A DNA stretch of 64,000 bases from positions 13,569,184-13,633,183 of the forward strand of contig JABAKD010000001.1 in the NCBI GenBank assembly GCA_012845835.1, written 5' to 3'. The position numbers and the translations under genes were made by a program. The notes under the pieces were generated by a model. That model searched no databases, was not told where the DNA came from, and saw nothing but the letters and a program-made list of their open reading frames with translations. Positions 22,284-32,955 of this stretch are shown here, one piece after another. This DNA comes from Undaria pinnatifida (Eukaryota > Sar > Phaeophyceae > Laminariales > Alariaceae). Position 1 is the first letter of the stretch. Each line of letters opens with the position of its first letter.

Positions 22284-22770
22284 AATAGCTGCGCGAACGG
22301 CAGAAAGTGCCTCACCGAGCAAGTTTTTCCTCTCCCCTGGCATGGGTTGTTGGCCCTGGGACCATCCGCCCGGAGATCAATGCCCCACACTGGGTTCAGA
22401 GGGCCGGATTAAGCCAGAAGCTTGTTGTCAGAGCTCAAAAGGTGATTTTTTTATGGCTGGATTCTGCGTGAATTTGGCGTAGGTGCCAGGTGACACGGCG
22501 TTTTGCTTCTCCCTGTCCCCAACAGCGGAGTCAAAGTTGCGCACGCCTCGACCGATGCGTTTGCGTGTGCTTGGACGAGGCGACGACATGATGAGCCCCA
22601 CTGCTCGATGGTCTTGCAAAAATTTGGTCTTTTCGGCCATCATGTACTGCTCCGCGCAAGAATATGGTACGGCGTCCACGGCAAACGACGAAGGGGACCA
22701 CGGTGGAAAATAGGATGGGGGCTGCCAGAATAACACCACTTTGGCTGTGGAGTATTCGAGAGAAGGGTCA
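22284..22770 (-). pseudogene. NADAR (YbiA-like) domain, frameshifted
   Basis: The first part, in the frame 22817-22428, reads VVLFWQPPSYFPPWSPSSF, then AVPYSCAEQYMMAEKTKFL, RKRIGRGVRNFD, and TYAKFTQNPAI. This is the NADAR fold signature with the EQYMMAEK helix, the K-x-x-GR-x-V-x-x-FD segment and the KF-x-QN segment. After a frameshift at about 22428 it continues as NKLLA, stop, SGPLNPVWGIDLRADGPRA, and after another shift GKNLLGEALSAVRAAI, which completes the C-terminal WGIGL region. NADAR proteins are ADP-ribose-linked glycosidases (YbiA acts on riboflavin pathway intermediates). The domain lies between the gag side and the RNase H of the Ty3 element, where RT is expected. Two frameshifts and a stop make it a pseudogene. 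Confidence 0.85.
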
Positions 22771-22789
22771 AAAGCCATGTTGAAATTTG

Positions 22790-23430
22790 GGCCTGCAATG
22801 TTCCCGTCCAGGAACACCAGGCCTCGGGAGCACGACGCGAATCCGAACCCGTGGTATCTCGCCTCGGGTCTTTCTTCGCTCGTTGGCGGAAAAGCGCGAG
22901 AATACGCTCTAACTACGCCCGGAAAATGGCAAAAACCGACGGTGCAAACCCGTCGGTAGCCTCGTTGGACATTCGTGGGTCTGCAATGTCCCCTTCTGGG
23001 AACACCAGTCCTCGGCTATTTGGGCCTGTAATGTCCCCTTGCGGGAGCACCAGGCCTCGGGAGCAACATGCGAGTCCGAACCTGGGGTTTCTCGCCTCGG
23101 GTCCTCCTCACTCGCTGGCGGAAACTCGTAAGAAGCCGCCCTCATTGCACCCGAAAAAGAGTCCAACACCGACGGTGCCAACCCGTCGGTAGCCTCGTTG
23201 GGCATTTGGGTCTGCAATGTCCCCGTCTGGGAACACCAGTCCTCGGCTCTTTGGGCCTGTAGTGTCCCCCTCAGGAACACCAGGCCTCGGGAGCACGACG
23301 CGAGTCCGAACCCACGGTTTCTCGCGTCGTGGCCTCTTTGCTTTTTGGCGTACAATCGCAAGAAAACTGCTCTAACTGCGCCCGAAGGGGCAGGGGCTCT
23401 GAGGTGTTTCTGCTTGACGAGAGGCGCGAT
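22790..23430 (-). repeat. ~225-bp tandem repeat, about 2.7 units
   Basis: The block CCAGGCCTCGGGAGCA recurs at about 22829, 23051 and 23281, each followed by GAGTCCGAACC (or near variants), TCTCGC-TCG and a CCGACGGTGC-AACCCGTCGG hairpin-like block in the first two. Minus-strand frames give repeats around GLVFPDGDIADPN, and the last of these runs into the NADAR domain, so the repeat may have been part of the same coding region. Confidence 0.75.
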
Positions 23431-23799
23431 TCTTCCGTAATTTTACGGGAATAGCGTCCAGCTGATCAGGCTGGAGGCCGTGGGGTCACCACTGGCCCGT
23501 CGCGCAGTGTCGGATATTCTTCCTGTGCTACTGGGGCAGACGTAGCCTGAAACACGTGGGTTAGCGTGTTAAAAGACGAAGCAGGGTCCGTAGACCCTGT
23601 GGGCGTCTTCTGGATCGGGGCTCGGGCAAGGCAATAATATTTTTACCCGAGGAGGCTCTCTTCCGTTAAGTCTCTTGGAGAACTTAGACGAGGTAGCTAA
23701 TCTTGTTGACTCCTCCTTGATGGAAAAAAAGGACAGAGCGCCCGCTGTTATCGCGAGCAAACACCGGATCGAGCCTCGTAAAATATCTCGGTGTTTTAG

Positions 23800-23920
23800 T
23801 GTTGGCTTTCCCACACCTCAAATCGACCTCCACCTCGTGGTCAGAAAAAGTGTTTCGAGGGTCGACCGTCCCACACCTCAAACCGACCGCCACCGCCTGG
23901 TCAGGGAGAGGGGGGGGTGA
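23800..23920. repeat. ~60-bp tandem duplication
   Basis: Two units of TCCCACACCTCAAA(T/C)CGACC, then CCACC-CTGGTCAG follow each other, near 23808-23850 and 23867-23906. Confidence 0.7.
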
Positions 23921-23964
23921 ACACATACACGTAAAAAGGCGACGCGCCGTCGCCGCAGCTATAT

Positions 23965-24245
23965 TGTTGCGCGGCGCGTGCCTGGGGGGGGAGCGCGCAA
24001 AGCGCAGGCTCCCGTGCCATGGTTGATGGGGGCGGCGTTTGGAGCGCGTACCCCCCTTGCTGAGTTTATGCCGCGGCGGAGGGAAACGGCGCCGGAAGCG
24101 CGGTTCCCGTTGCCGAACTCAGACCATGACCGAGGGGAACGTCGCTGAAAGCGCGCGTTCTCGCCGTCGACAAAGAAAGAAGAAAAAAAAATTGCCTGGC
24201 TGGAGGAACCACGCTTGAAGCGCTAGTTCCCGCCGCCGGTACTAC
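23965..24245. repeat. Five imperfect hairpin units
   Basis: Units near 23972, 24025, 24073, 24130 and 24198 share the pattern GGGGAACG then GCGC/TGAAGCGC then GGTTCCCGCCG, so each has complementary G-rich and C-rich ends around a GAAGCG loop. Spacing is about 50-65 bp. In the minus-strand coding sense they could encode Ala/Pro/Ser repeats (GTALPAPFPSAA-like) of the polyprotein linker. Confidence 0.6.
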
Positions 24246-25150
24246 GCCGTGAGAATCGTCCGCAGACGGCGTAGGAGCCCGTGGGCTCTTGACAGAGGCA
24301 ATCTGTGCTGCGTTACTGGACAGGCTAGCAACAGAACATGAGCATCATCTGAAACCAAAATAGGTGCCCCCCGACAGTGTTTTTGACGGTGCCGCACCGC
24401 CGTCGAGCTGTCGATTGCCGTTACGGAATGTGCCAGGTTAGCGCCCAAATTTATTCTCGCCCGGGTTGTGGGCGGCTTCAAAGCGCGTTCGAGGAGCGGG
24501 AGCGGGGGCAGAAGAGGCGGGCGAGCGCAGGATACCACCATGGGTGATCCGACGTGAATGTGGTATCGTTGTGACAGTCTACCTGGCCCTGATCCTGAAA
24601 GATGGCGACGATTGACCAGAAGATGACGACGATTTTTCTTGTGGTTGTTCGGGCGAGAAGATTTTTCGTCTCGGCGGTAGCAAACCATGCGTGTTTGTCA
24701 ACGTCGGTGTGCGTCATCGTCGCCAAGTTGGCCTAGTTCAGGGTTCAAGCAGCCACTCGCAGTAATGAAAGGATGCCTACAATGCTTGAAGGAATAGTTG
24801 TCTTCGTTGCAGTTGAGGCAAAGCCCCCGGTTTCTCGGAGGGCATCAGCGCAAGGTGAAAGGAGGCCGCTCCAAAGGGGAGGGTCGTCTGTCTTAAACGA
24901 GGCCTTAACGGCGAGAACGTCTGCATAATGATGCTCTTCTAGTTGCCAGCAACTCGATGTGTGGTCAAGCCAAGGGTCAGATGAATCATCGATGGGCATG
25001 GCAGTTGAATGATGGCTCGATCCCGTCTGCCACGAAAGCGACTGGGACGGCACTCGGCCCTGGCCGCGCCCATGATCGGCGGGCCGGGGCCCCGACAGGC
25101 GCATGACCGCGCTCCCGTCGAAGAAACAGGGAGAGGAAAAAAAATGTTTC
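24240..25150 (-). pseudogene. Gag to pol linker of the Ty3 element, poorly preserved
   Basis: Frames 24688-24242 and 25104-24745 stay open on the minus strand but have no firmly recognisable fold. A piece reading VCYRRDEKSSRPNN (about 24690-24650) could be a ruined zinc knuckle, since only the first Cys remains of a C-x2-C-x4-H-x4-C pattern. No protease motif (D-T/S-G) could be placed with confidence. Confidence 0.4.
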
Positions 25151-25201
25151 GCCGTTGACGGCAGGTGTCTTATTAGTCACTAAAAGCCCGCCACATAGCA
25201 T

Positions 25202-26808
25202 TCAACGAGGCGTATGTCCGCGGGTCCGTTGCCTTCGAACCAGGGCAGGCAGGACAGACGGAAATTGCTCATTCGCCGCCACCCGAACCACCTCCAACAC
25301 CACATCCGTCCCCGGAGACAAAACACGCTCACTCCCCGGAGCGGTCGGCATAAGTACGCGAACCTCCGCACTGAAATCAGAAAAAGGCATACCGTTACAC
25401 ATTCCCAAAGTATGCAACTTAGTGTAGCCCTCTTCCGTGTCAACCCCGTCGAAGTGCGTGATCAGCAGACGCAACAGGAGGGTGAAAGCCTCAGACCCAG
25501 ATGCTCCTCCTGCCATGGCTCTTGACACTTTTCGCCTGCTACCACGACCACCTCACTGTGGTCCGTGCTCGAGGACGACGAGCGGGAGGAGGTTGACGAG
25601 CCGTCCCACGCTGAACGTCCTCTCGCGCCATTCCTCCGCCGTCCGTTGCCTCCGCCCGAGCTGCGGCCAACTGCCCCGGTTGTTGGACCAAAGTTGCCCC
25701 CTCGGCGGCGCCCTCGGGCACACCAGCACCCGATGCGCTGTTACCCCCGCGGCGGTGGTGGTGGTCGCCACCCCCAACATTTTTGCCGCCACCCCCACGG
25801 TTGCGGTCCCCGCGGTCGCAACTGTCGCGACATTTTCCCCGGTTTCGTTCTGCCAACTCTTCCTCCGGGGTTCGGCCAAAAGACAGGGTCGGGGTCCTCG
25901 TCGTGGGCTATCAGCAGGGCCTTGACGAGGGCAAGGGTCGGGGCGGCTCTCGTCTGTCTAGCATAGGGCGTACAATCCACGCGAGCCCGGGCCGCTTCCA
26001 CTGAGGACGTCCGCTTGCCGCGACGCCGGCCTCTCTGACAGGAGGAGGGCGCAGGCCGTTTCCACCACCGCGGGTCGCCAACGCTGAGGAGAAGTCTACC
26101 CTCGGTGCAGACGCCATGCACGCGACAATGCCCTTGAAGAAGGCGTCGTTCCCGGGTCGTGGTCGCTGGGATGCGACACCCTGCGGGCGCGACGAAGGCA
26201 AGGGGGCCGCGGTAGCTCCCGCCGCAACCGACGCAACTGATTGGGCGAGGGCTTGTTGCGCCCTCTTCGCTACCAGGGACGCCTCCCGCGCAGCGGTCTT
26301 CGCCTGCTCGATATCTTCGTCAAACCGACGTCGGCGTGCTATCGTCTGGTTGGCGACGTCGAGCGCCCGCTGGGCCCGCGCCGCCGCGTATGCCAAGTCC
26401 AAGGGGGCGGCATGGGCACCCCGGTCCCGGGAGCTCTGGGGGTGGTGCTCTGTCGAGCGCGGAGAGCCCAGGTGGCGGCGGTGGTGCCCTGTCGAGCGCG
26501 GGGGGGGCAGCTGGTGGCGCTCCCCCGGGGCTGGCGAGAGCTGGCGTCGAGACGCCCCCGAGTCCGGTGGGGGTTGGTCCGTCTTCTTCTCAGCGCGAAC
26601 CGGCGAATCGACCCGCTTGGTTGGTGGGAACGGGTGGAGGTATGGTGCTCCGTCTTCTGTCTCGTCACCGGAACCCTCCTCCGGTGGTTCCCCCCGTCTC
26701 GAGTCGCGGGATCTCGAGCGAGCTCTCCCTGACTCGTGGGCATCCAGGTTGGGGTTCGTGGAAGACCTCAGCCTGCCCCGAGTAGCCCGCTTCCTCACTG
26801 GTAGACAT
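25202..26808 (-). pseudogene. Gag of the Ty3 element
   Basis: The probable start is the ATG at 26808 (MSTSEEAGYSGQAEVFHE), and a shift into the 26798-25911 frame follows. That frame is Ser/Arg/Pro-rich and then helical, with Ala-rich heptads (ARAQRALDVANQTIARRRRF, QAKTAAREASLVAKRAQQAL, probably a coiled coil). After further shifts the frame 25528-25202 carries the conserved core SEAFTLLLRLLITHFDGVDT, EEGYTKLHTLGMCNGMPFSD and RVLSPGTDVVLEVVRVAANE, which corresponds to the retrotransposon gag region. Frameshifts separate the pieces, so no full gag can be made. Confidence 0.7.
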
Positions 26809-27210
26809 GTTGCTTGTTGTCTGTATGGAGGGCAGCCGAAGGAGGGGGTGTGGGGGAAGGTGGCGGGATGGGAACGACGCGTAAAGAAGCTATGGAGGCA
26901 GCTATATTGTTGTGATGTCCCTGCTGTAAGTAGCGATATATCTGTGTTTCAGCAAACAGCAAGACATGGGCCTCGACTCCGTCCAGCATCAGTCATGGTA
27001 GCAGCCACGCCAACTAGCCATATAAAAGGAGTACAGCAGTAAGTAGGGTACCATCCACCAAAACCGCAACATAAGAGCAGCGCCCAGTCTGACCGTAGGG
27101 TATACGGGTAACGCCCGCACGAACCGCAGTAAAAGCAGCCAAAACTGGGCAGCACTGACCCTAACCGCAGTGCACGGGGTGCAACACCGTAAAGGTACGT
27201 CTGCAGCCTT
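26809..27210. other. 5' flank of the Ty3 element grading into diverged satellite
   Basis: The 5' LTR and primer binding site would be expected here for a minus-strand element; I could not recognise either. From about 27060 the sequence contains diverged units related to the satellite that follows (GAACCGCAGTAAAAGCAGCC, GGCAGCACTGACCCTAACCG). Confidence 0.4.
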
Positions 27211-28530
27211 CGCACTTAAACAGGCATTATTCAACCTAGGCGGGGGGGGGTAGCACAGGAAAACGTCGCCCAAAATACCGACGCTCATGGCACCGAAACA
27301 GGCAGCATTTACCCTAGGTGCAGTGTAGGGGTTATCACAATGAAGGTTTGCCCAACACGCCGACGCTCATCGCACCAAAACAGGCAGCGTTTAACCTAGG
27401 TGTAGCGTAGGGGTGGAAGCACAGTGAAGGGTCGACCCACACGCCGACACTCATCGCACCAAAACAGGCAGCATTTACCCTAGGTGGAGTGTAGGGGTGG
27501 AAGCACAGTGAAGGGTCGCCCAAAACGCCGACACTCATCGCACCAAAACAGGCAGCATTTACCCTAGGTGAAGTGTAAGGGTTAGCACAATGAAAGGTCA
27601 CCCAACACGCTGACACTCATCGCACCAAAACAGGCAGCATTTAACCTAGGTGTAGCGTAGGGGTGGAATCACAGTGAAGAGTCGCCCAACACGCTGACAC
27701 TCATCGCACCAAAATAGGCAGCATTTAACCTAGGTGTAGTGTAGGTGGTAGCACAGTGAAGGGTCGCCCAACACGCTGACACTCATCGCACCAAAACAGG
27801 CAGCATTTAAACTAGGTGTAGCGTAGGGGGGTAGCACAGTGAAACGTCACCCAACACGCTGACACTCATCGCACCAAAATAGGCAGCATTTAACCTAGGT
27901 GTAGTGTAGGGGTGCAAGCACAGTGAAGAGTCGCCCAACACGCTGACACTCATCGCATCAAAACAGGCAGCATTTACCCTAGGTGCAGTGTAGGGGTTAT
28001 CACAATGAAAGGTCACCCAACACGCTGACACTCATCGCACCAAAACAGGCAGCATTTAAGCTAGGTGGAGTGTAGGGGTGCAAGCACAGTGAAGAGTCGC
28101 CCAACACCCTGACACTCATCGCATCAAAACAGGCAGCATTTACCCTAGGTGCAGTGTAGGGGTTATCACAATGAAAGGTCACCCAACACGCTGACACTCA
28201 TCGCACCAAAACAGGCAGCATTTAACCTAGGTGTAGTGTAGGGGTGGAAGCACAGTGAAGAGTCGCCCAACACGCTGACACTCATCGCACCAAAACAGGC
28301 AGCATTTACCCTGGGTGTAGTGTAGGGGTGGAAGCACAGTGAAAGGTCGCCCAACACGCCCACACTCATCGCACCAAAACAGGCAGCATTTAACCTAGGT
28401 GTAGTGTAGGGGGGTAGCACAGTGAAAGGTCACCCAACACGCTGACACTCATCGCACCAAAACAGGCAGCATTTAACCTAGGTGTAGTGTAGGGGTGGAA
28501 GCACAGTGAAGAGTCGCCCAACAACTGGCT
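27210..28530. repeat. Satellite of ~83-bp units, about 16 copies
   Basis: The unit contains CACTCATCGCACCAAAACAG, GCAGCATTTAACCTAGGTGT, AGTGTAGGGGTGGAAGCACA and GTGAAGAGTCGCCCAACACG. The GGCAGCA block recurs 15 times between 27299 and 28464 at 80-85-bp steps (mean 83.2), after one diverged unit near 27217. Variation falls mainly in the GGGGTGGAAGCACAGTG part (GGGGTTATCACAATG in some), so at least two subtypes alternate. Minus-strand frames with repeated GAMSV-VLGD and PYT-PRVNAACF are by-products of the near multiple-of-3 period. Confidence 0.95.
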
Positions 28531-29380
28531 GATCTCCACTGCACTATTAAAAGCTGTGAAGCGCAGTATCTCCGCGAACTGTGTAGTAAGCGCTCTGTAA
28601 CGGGCAGTAGCTGTCCGAACATGTGCAGAGAAGAAGAAAAAAAAAATCCCAGCGTAGACCCTAGCATTATCGTGAAGGGAAGCACATGTACCAACAGCAG
28701 CAGAAAGGCAGCGTTTGCGCCCACAATAGTATAGTGCTCAGCATCTCCGCCAACTGTAAACCGCATTTCAACTGGCAATACCCATCGTGACAGCTGCAAA
28801 AAAAAAATGCAGCATTTATATCCTTCGTAGCAGCTTTGTGGAGGGGCAGCACATGTACCGGCAGGAAGACGGCCTAACGTCCGGACAGCTGAAAAAAAAA
28901 TCCGTACCCACTCCCACCGATAAAGGGACAGTTACGTTGACAGCAGGGCAGAGTGCCGCACTGTCACAGTTGTGCATACACAGAAAATGGTATTATAGTC
29001 CCCGCGCACCCATGAATGGTGGAATATAGGGCATCGCACACACCAACAGCCTTGCCCAAAAAGCCAGCACAGAGTTTCAGCGTTCACTAGATTCAAGTTC
29101 TAGTCACGGAGGGGCCAGGACGAAAAAAAAAAAACTCTCGAATCGAACTTGCAGGGAGTACTCGCACAGCAGTGGAGGGTGTCAGAGCTGCGGTGCTGTA
29201 ACTGTGGACGCTGGGGCAGTGAAGGGTCGAGCTATGTGGTGGATGGGCAGGAGCAAGGTAGGCGGCTTGGCTGCTGTACAGAGACTTCTACAGCAGAGAA
29301 TCCGGCGGTTTATGGCAGGCATTGACAGCGAGCCCATTGTGCTGCACTGTAGTTGGCACCTCTGCAAAAATGATGGTTGA
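28530..29380. repeat. Diverged satellite-like sequence
   Basis: Recurrent fragments (CAGTATCTCCGC-AACTGT, GGGCAGTAGCTGT, AGGGAAGCACATGTACC and GGGGCAGCACATGTACCGGC) resemble broken satellite units spaced irregularly. A-rich runs occur at about 28640, 28800, 28890 and 29127. There is no gene. Confidence 0.5.
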
Positions 29381-30000
29381 AGCTACGCGACGCACAGCAG
29401 TAGTGGAACGATGTTGATCGAGAAAGATCGGAGAGGGGTCCGAGGTGCGTCAAATTTGTACCAGGTAGCTTGTACTAATTTCGGCAGAAAGGGAGCAGCT
29501 GTTTGTTCGACGCACAAGACGGATCGACGTATGTTCTGAAACCGCGTGTACTGGAAAATTCGCCAAACGAAAGAGCCCAAACATTCCACGAGCGCCGCCT
29601 GTTCCTTCAAGGTAGGATCACAAGGAAGGAGCCCCGACATGAGCTCCTAGAGCACGGTGCCCGTAGTCCAAGGGGGTCCCGCGAAGGGCGGTCTGGCTCC
29701 GACAGCAAAGGTGTATGCTGGTCGATGGGCTCTCTCAGCAAGCGAAGTCCCCGTCGAAGGTCATTCGAAGGGTTGATTCCAGTATGCTTGTCCGTGGCGT
29801 GTCGTGCATATGACTCCGAGCCCCAAAGCGCGAAAAAAAACGAGTCGATGGCCGATCTTGGGGCTTGTGCTGGCAACTCGCGGAGATGTGCTGTGCAACA
29901 TGCTGGCAGAGCGCGGAGCAAACAAGTCTGATGGGTGGGGCTCGGGCAGTTCCACTGCGGAGTGGTCTATGACCAGATGGCGGTGAACTGATGCGATCAA
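29381..30000. other. Unassigned stretch
   Basis: Overlapping frames on both strands (29503-29931 plus, 30412-29735 minus) have Arg/Ser-rich composition and no recognisable domain. I do not call a gene. Confidence 0.35.
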
Positions 30001-30004
30001 GGGC

Positions 30005-30205
30005 CGGGACGAGGAGTGTGCTCCGAAGAGCAGTGTCGTCCGCCCGTACTCGGAAGGTGTCCTCTGTGGCTCGTGCCCAGCAACCAACAGGAGGGACCAA
30101 AATTCGAGACGAGGAGTGTGCTCCGCAGAGCAGTGTCGTCCGCACGTACTTGGAAGGTGTCGTCCGTGTGGTACGTGTCCGGCGACCAACAGGAGGGGCC
30201 CCGGC
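30005..30205 (+). repeat. ~100-bp direct duplication
   Basis: The units 30008-30107 and 30108-30205 share GACGAGGAGTGTGCTCCG, AGAGCAGTGTCGTCCGC, CGTACT-GGAAGGTGTC and AACCAACAGGAGGG(A/G)CC, with the two copies immediately adjacent. Confidence 0.9.
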
Positions 30206-30525
30206 CATCTCACTGCTGTTGTGGTCGCCGTTGTAGGAGGAAGGGCGCTCCCTCCATTGAGAAGCCACCCGAGAAGAAACAGGGGTTGTGGGCTCGATGG
30301 AAAGCGAAAGCAAAATCGCTACGAAAAAAAAATCGGAGAGATTGAAGGAACGCTGCCACAATAGCATATCAAGCTCGTCGACGCCACATGTTATATTAAT
30401 GGTGGGGGACACAGAGTGCCCCCTGCAGGTCTGCCAATTGAGCAGGTCCTCGGAGACTACTCACTTTCGTTCCTTCGTAGAGATGTAGCTTTATTCGTTT
30501 CCACCAGAGCCCGGGATAGCTTCTG

Positions 30526-30551
30526 AGATCGGAGGCACGTGCCTCCGATCT
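30526..30551. repeat. Perfect 26-bp palindrome
   Basis: AGATCGGAGGCAC is followed directly by its reverse complement GTGCCTCCGATCT. There is no spacer at the centre (CACGTG). Confidence 0.95.
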
Positions 30552-31200
30552 ACTTCCTAACTCTCCCGAATATAAACCGCCAACCTTGTCATACGAAACC
30601 CATCCAAATGATCTCAAATTCGGATACCTACAGGCCTTTCGAGGCCGTATCTTAACACAGGCATTAGAGAAGGCCTGTCCTCATCATATCTCACGACCCT
30701 CTCCAACGCTCCTGCCCTCTGCCGCAACGAAACACCCGTGTGCTCCACGCTAAAATCGTTATCGCTTACCTTACGGTGTGAAAGTGTGTCTGATTGTCAA
30801 CCTTTAAAGAGCCCAAAATATTCCCGATTTCGTCCCACTAATTCCCAGAAATTAAGCGCTTAGTTTTTGTTTTTTTTTGCTATGGAGTAGACTATGCACG
30901 TAATGTAACTATATTTTTCGCAACACAAACCTAACTACAGCATCGTGAGCATCTCCGTTGGGGAGGTACGAACTGCCCCCTCCCCATTAGACTACTGACT
31001 TTACTTTATTATGGGACAGAGGAAGTATTTTTTTCAAACAAGATAATAGGACCCCTCCCATTAAAAATCTCACCCACATAGTATATTACAAGTAAGTACC
31101 AACAACGCAGATTGCAGAGATGAGTATTGACCCGAAATTCGTCGAACTCACGGTTGACGTCCTTAAAATATTTTGTAAGATAATAGTGCTCCGCGAGTCG
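30552..31200. other. Unassigned stretch with a diverged E-terminus remnant
   Basis: Most of it shows nothing. Near 31105-31165 the order GCAGATTGCAGAGATGAGTA, TTGACCCGAAATTCGTCGAA, CTCACGG is a diverged version of the E terminus (GCTTGCAAAGATGAGTTTCG and onward). Confidence 0.45.
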
Positions 31201-31400
31201 TTGTACGGTAGCCCCCCCAACTTTTCTTTAACGTATTCGCCGGTTTAAAAACCAGCTCCCGGCCTTATCTCTAAGCCCCGACGTCATCGTTTGATGGTCC
31301 TTTTCGAACAAGAATATATATTTTCATATCATCCTTCCTCGTGTCGAGCAGCCGTAAAACGTTCGTTAAAGAAAATTGCGGAGGGGGCTATGATCGTGTG
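31201..31400 (-). mobile_element. Inverted-repeat element B, copy 1
   Basis: The ends are TACGGTAGCCCCCC and GGAGGGGGCTATGATCG (inverted). The interior contains GCCGGTTTAAAAACCAGCTC, CCCGACGTCATCGTTTGATG and GTCGAGCAGCCGTAAAACGT. The orientation is opposite to copies at 39355 and 59145 and the same as the one at 61367. Confidence 0.8.
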
Positions 31401-31489
31401 GAACCAGTCCCTCATGGTGAAACATTCGTACTGTTACTACTGTACATCAGTATAACTACTTACAGGTACTAATTAGTCGCAATCTAATA

Positions 31490-32955
31490 ATATTTTGCAA
31501 CCCTCCCCCCACTCCCCCCCACCCACTCCGCCCACCCCCACCCCCCACCCTTCTCCCCGCCGCTTCCCTCGCCGCGTACAGATGCCGACGGTGGGTGGCG
31601 CTGCCGTGGCCTTCGCGAGTCTCACTGCAGCTCTACTGTTATCCGCGTCATGGGAATTCCGCGCGAATGCCTCTGTCTCTTTCCTCGACCCGTCTAAACC
31701 ATCTGCCAGCCTTCCGTGAAGCCTTTCGCCACGCGTCGAACTTATGCCAAATTCCGTCATATCTTCCTCCAGCCGCACCATCCAATCCTTCTCTTGTTCC
31801 CCTAAGTGGCCCTTGCCTCCAACCAGCTCCCCAAACATCACCCTCCGAGGCAAAGCTCCCCCCACACACGTGCTACGAATCCCGCGAACAATTTCCTCCG
31901 TTTCCGTGCCGTTGCCTCAATACTGTCCGAGTCTATCTTGGCGAGCGCGTTTGCGTACGAGAGGATGTGATCGTCGTGCTTTCGTTTCCGCCGGCGAAGG
32001 CACCGGAGGGGCATGGAGTGGTGAACCTGCCGAAGCCAGTAGTAGTCAGGCTTGTTCGTGCTCCACACCACATACCCGTAGTGTAGTGTCTCCATCACCT
32101 TGGCTTTCAGCGTCCGCACCTTCAGTCATGAGCGCACGCCCGGACGGTGATCCACTTCCGTCTTGTACCTACGGCACTGTAGATGAAAGCACGCCCGGGC
32201 CCCCTGAAAAAGCCGCTGTATATCAACGCTGCGCTCTCTATCTACGGATAGAACCACCCAAGTACACAAACATTATCGTTCGTTTGTACACCAGGCCGGC
32301 TGCTGTGATGGTGGACGACACATGATCTCCAGTTTGGCCTCGGAGACCGTACACCCCAACGCCAAGCACGTAGTCACGATCACCGTCATCATCCTGTCGA
32401 GCCCTCCTGATAATCGTGGTACGATGCCCGAATCTCGTCAGCGTACAGCATATTCCACAACACGTGCGCCTCTTTCTCATGACCCACAGCACGTGGGCCT
32501 CCTCCACTTCCTTCCCCGCTCGCCGGGCGACTTTGCCCGCTCGTGGTTTGCCCTCTTCTGCTCTCCCTTCCTTCGTTCGTTGGAGCTGCACCGTGCTGTC
32601 CCTGGTGGCTTCATCAGCGACGGTATCAGGTAGTTTTTATCGGTCGCACGCGTTAACGCCGCGAAAACCATGTTGAACTGCAGTGGCGCGAGCACACACC
32701 CTTGCCGGAGATCTTGCCCCACGTCGAACTTATCCGAGCACTCCTCATTATCTAACCGCACTCGTGCCTGCATGCCGTCGTGCAATTGGCGGAAACCGGC
32801 GGGCATTCTCGGTGGCACGCCAAAACGACGAAGGACAGCCCACGGAAGGGTTCGGTCGACGGAGAAATGTATGCCTTGGTGAGGTCAATATGCGTATGAT
32901 CGATTGACCACCTGTCGGACAGCACTCTGCGGCATTGTACAAGGGCGGAGTACAC
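31490..32955 (-). mobile_element. LINE fragment, decayed, same family as 36.05-37.6 kb
   Basis: Reading on the minus strand the pieces fall in domain order across frames. They are [14 protein letters not shown] (RT start, with damage), [20 protein letters not shown] and [20 protein letters not shown] (RT core, LRQGC motif), then GLVYKRTIMFVYLGGSI. KAKVMETLHYGYVVWSTNK, DDHILSYANAL and IEATARKRRKLFAGFVARV follow, then LPRRVMFGELVGGKG. At least three frameshifts are present and no YADD box remains readable. The 3' end runs into a poly-G (here poly-C) tract at about 31500-31560. It cannot be autonomous. Confidence 0.9.

Larger units (their letters stand above)
18506..26808 (-). mobile_element. 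Decayed Ty3-type LTR retrotransposon body, non-autonomous
   Basis: On the minus strand, from high to low coordinates, the order is gag start (26808), gag core, linker repeats, NADAR domain, RNase H end, spacer with 19-residue repeats, integrase, and chromodomain-like tail with a stop at 18508-18506. The integrase after RNase H is the Ty3 order. Several frameshifts and stops break every domain. No reverse transcriptase motif (such as YLDD or FADD with its neighbours) is found between gag and RNase H, so the copy is internally deleted as well as decayed. LTRs were not found. Confidence 0.85.

Noticed and set aside
27335-28420. Repeat-protein-like minus-strand frames
   Set aside because: They follow the satellite period, restart with changing boundaries, and break wherever a unit has 80, 82 or 85 bp.
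27210-28530. CRISPR-like array
   Set aside because: Whole units repeat without unique spacers of constant length, and the context is eukaryotic, so it is a satellite.
30526-30551. Sequencing adapter remnant (starts AGATCGGA)
   Set aside because: The bases after AGATCGGA differ from the common adapter, and the sequence is a perfect palindrome; an artefact is still possible but not indicated.
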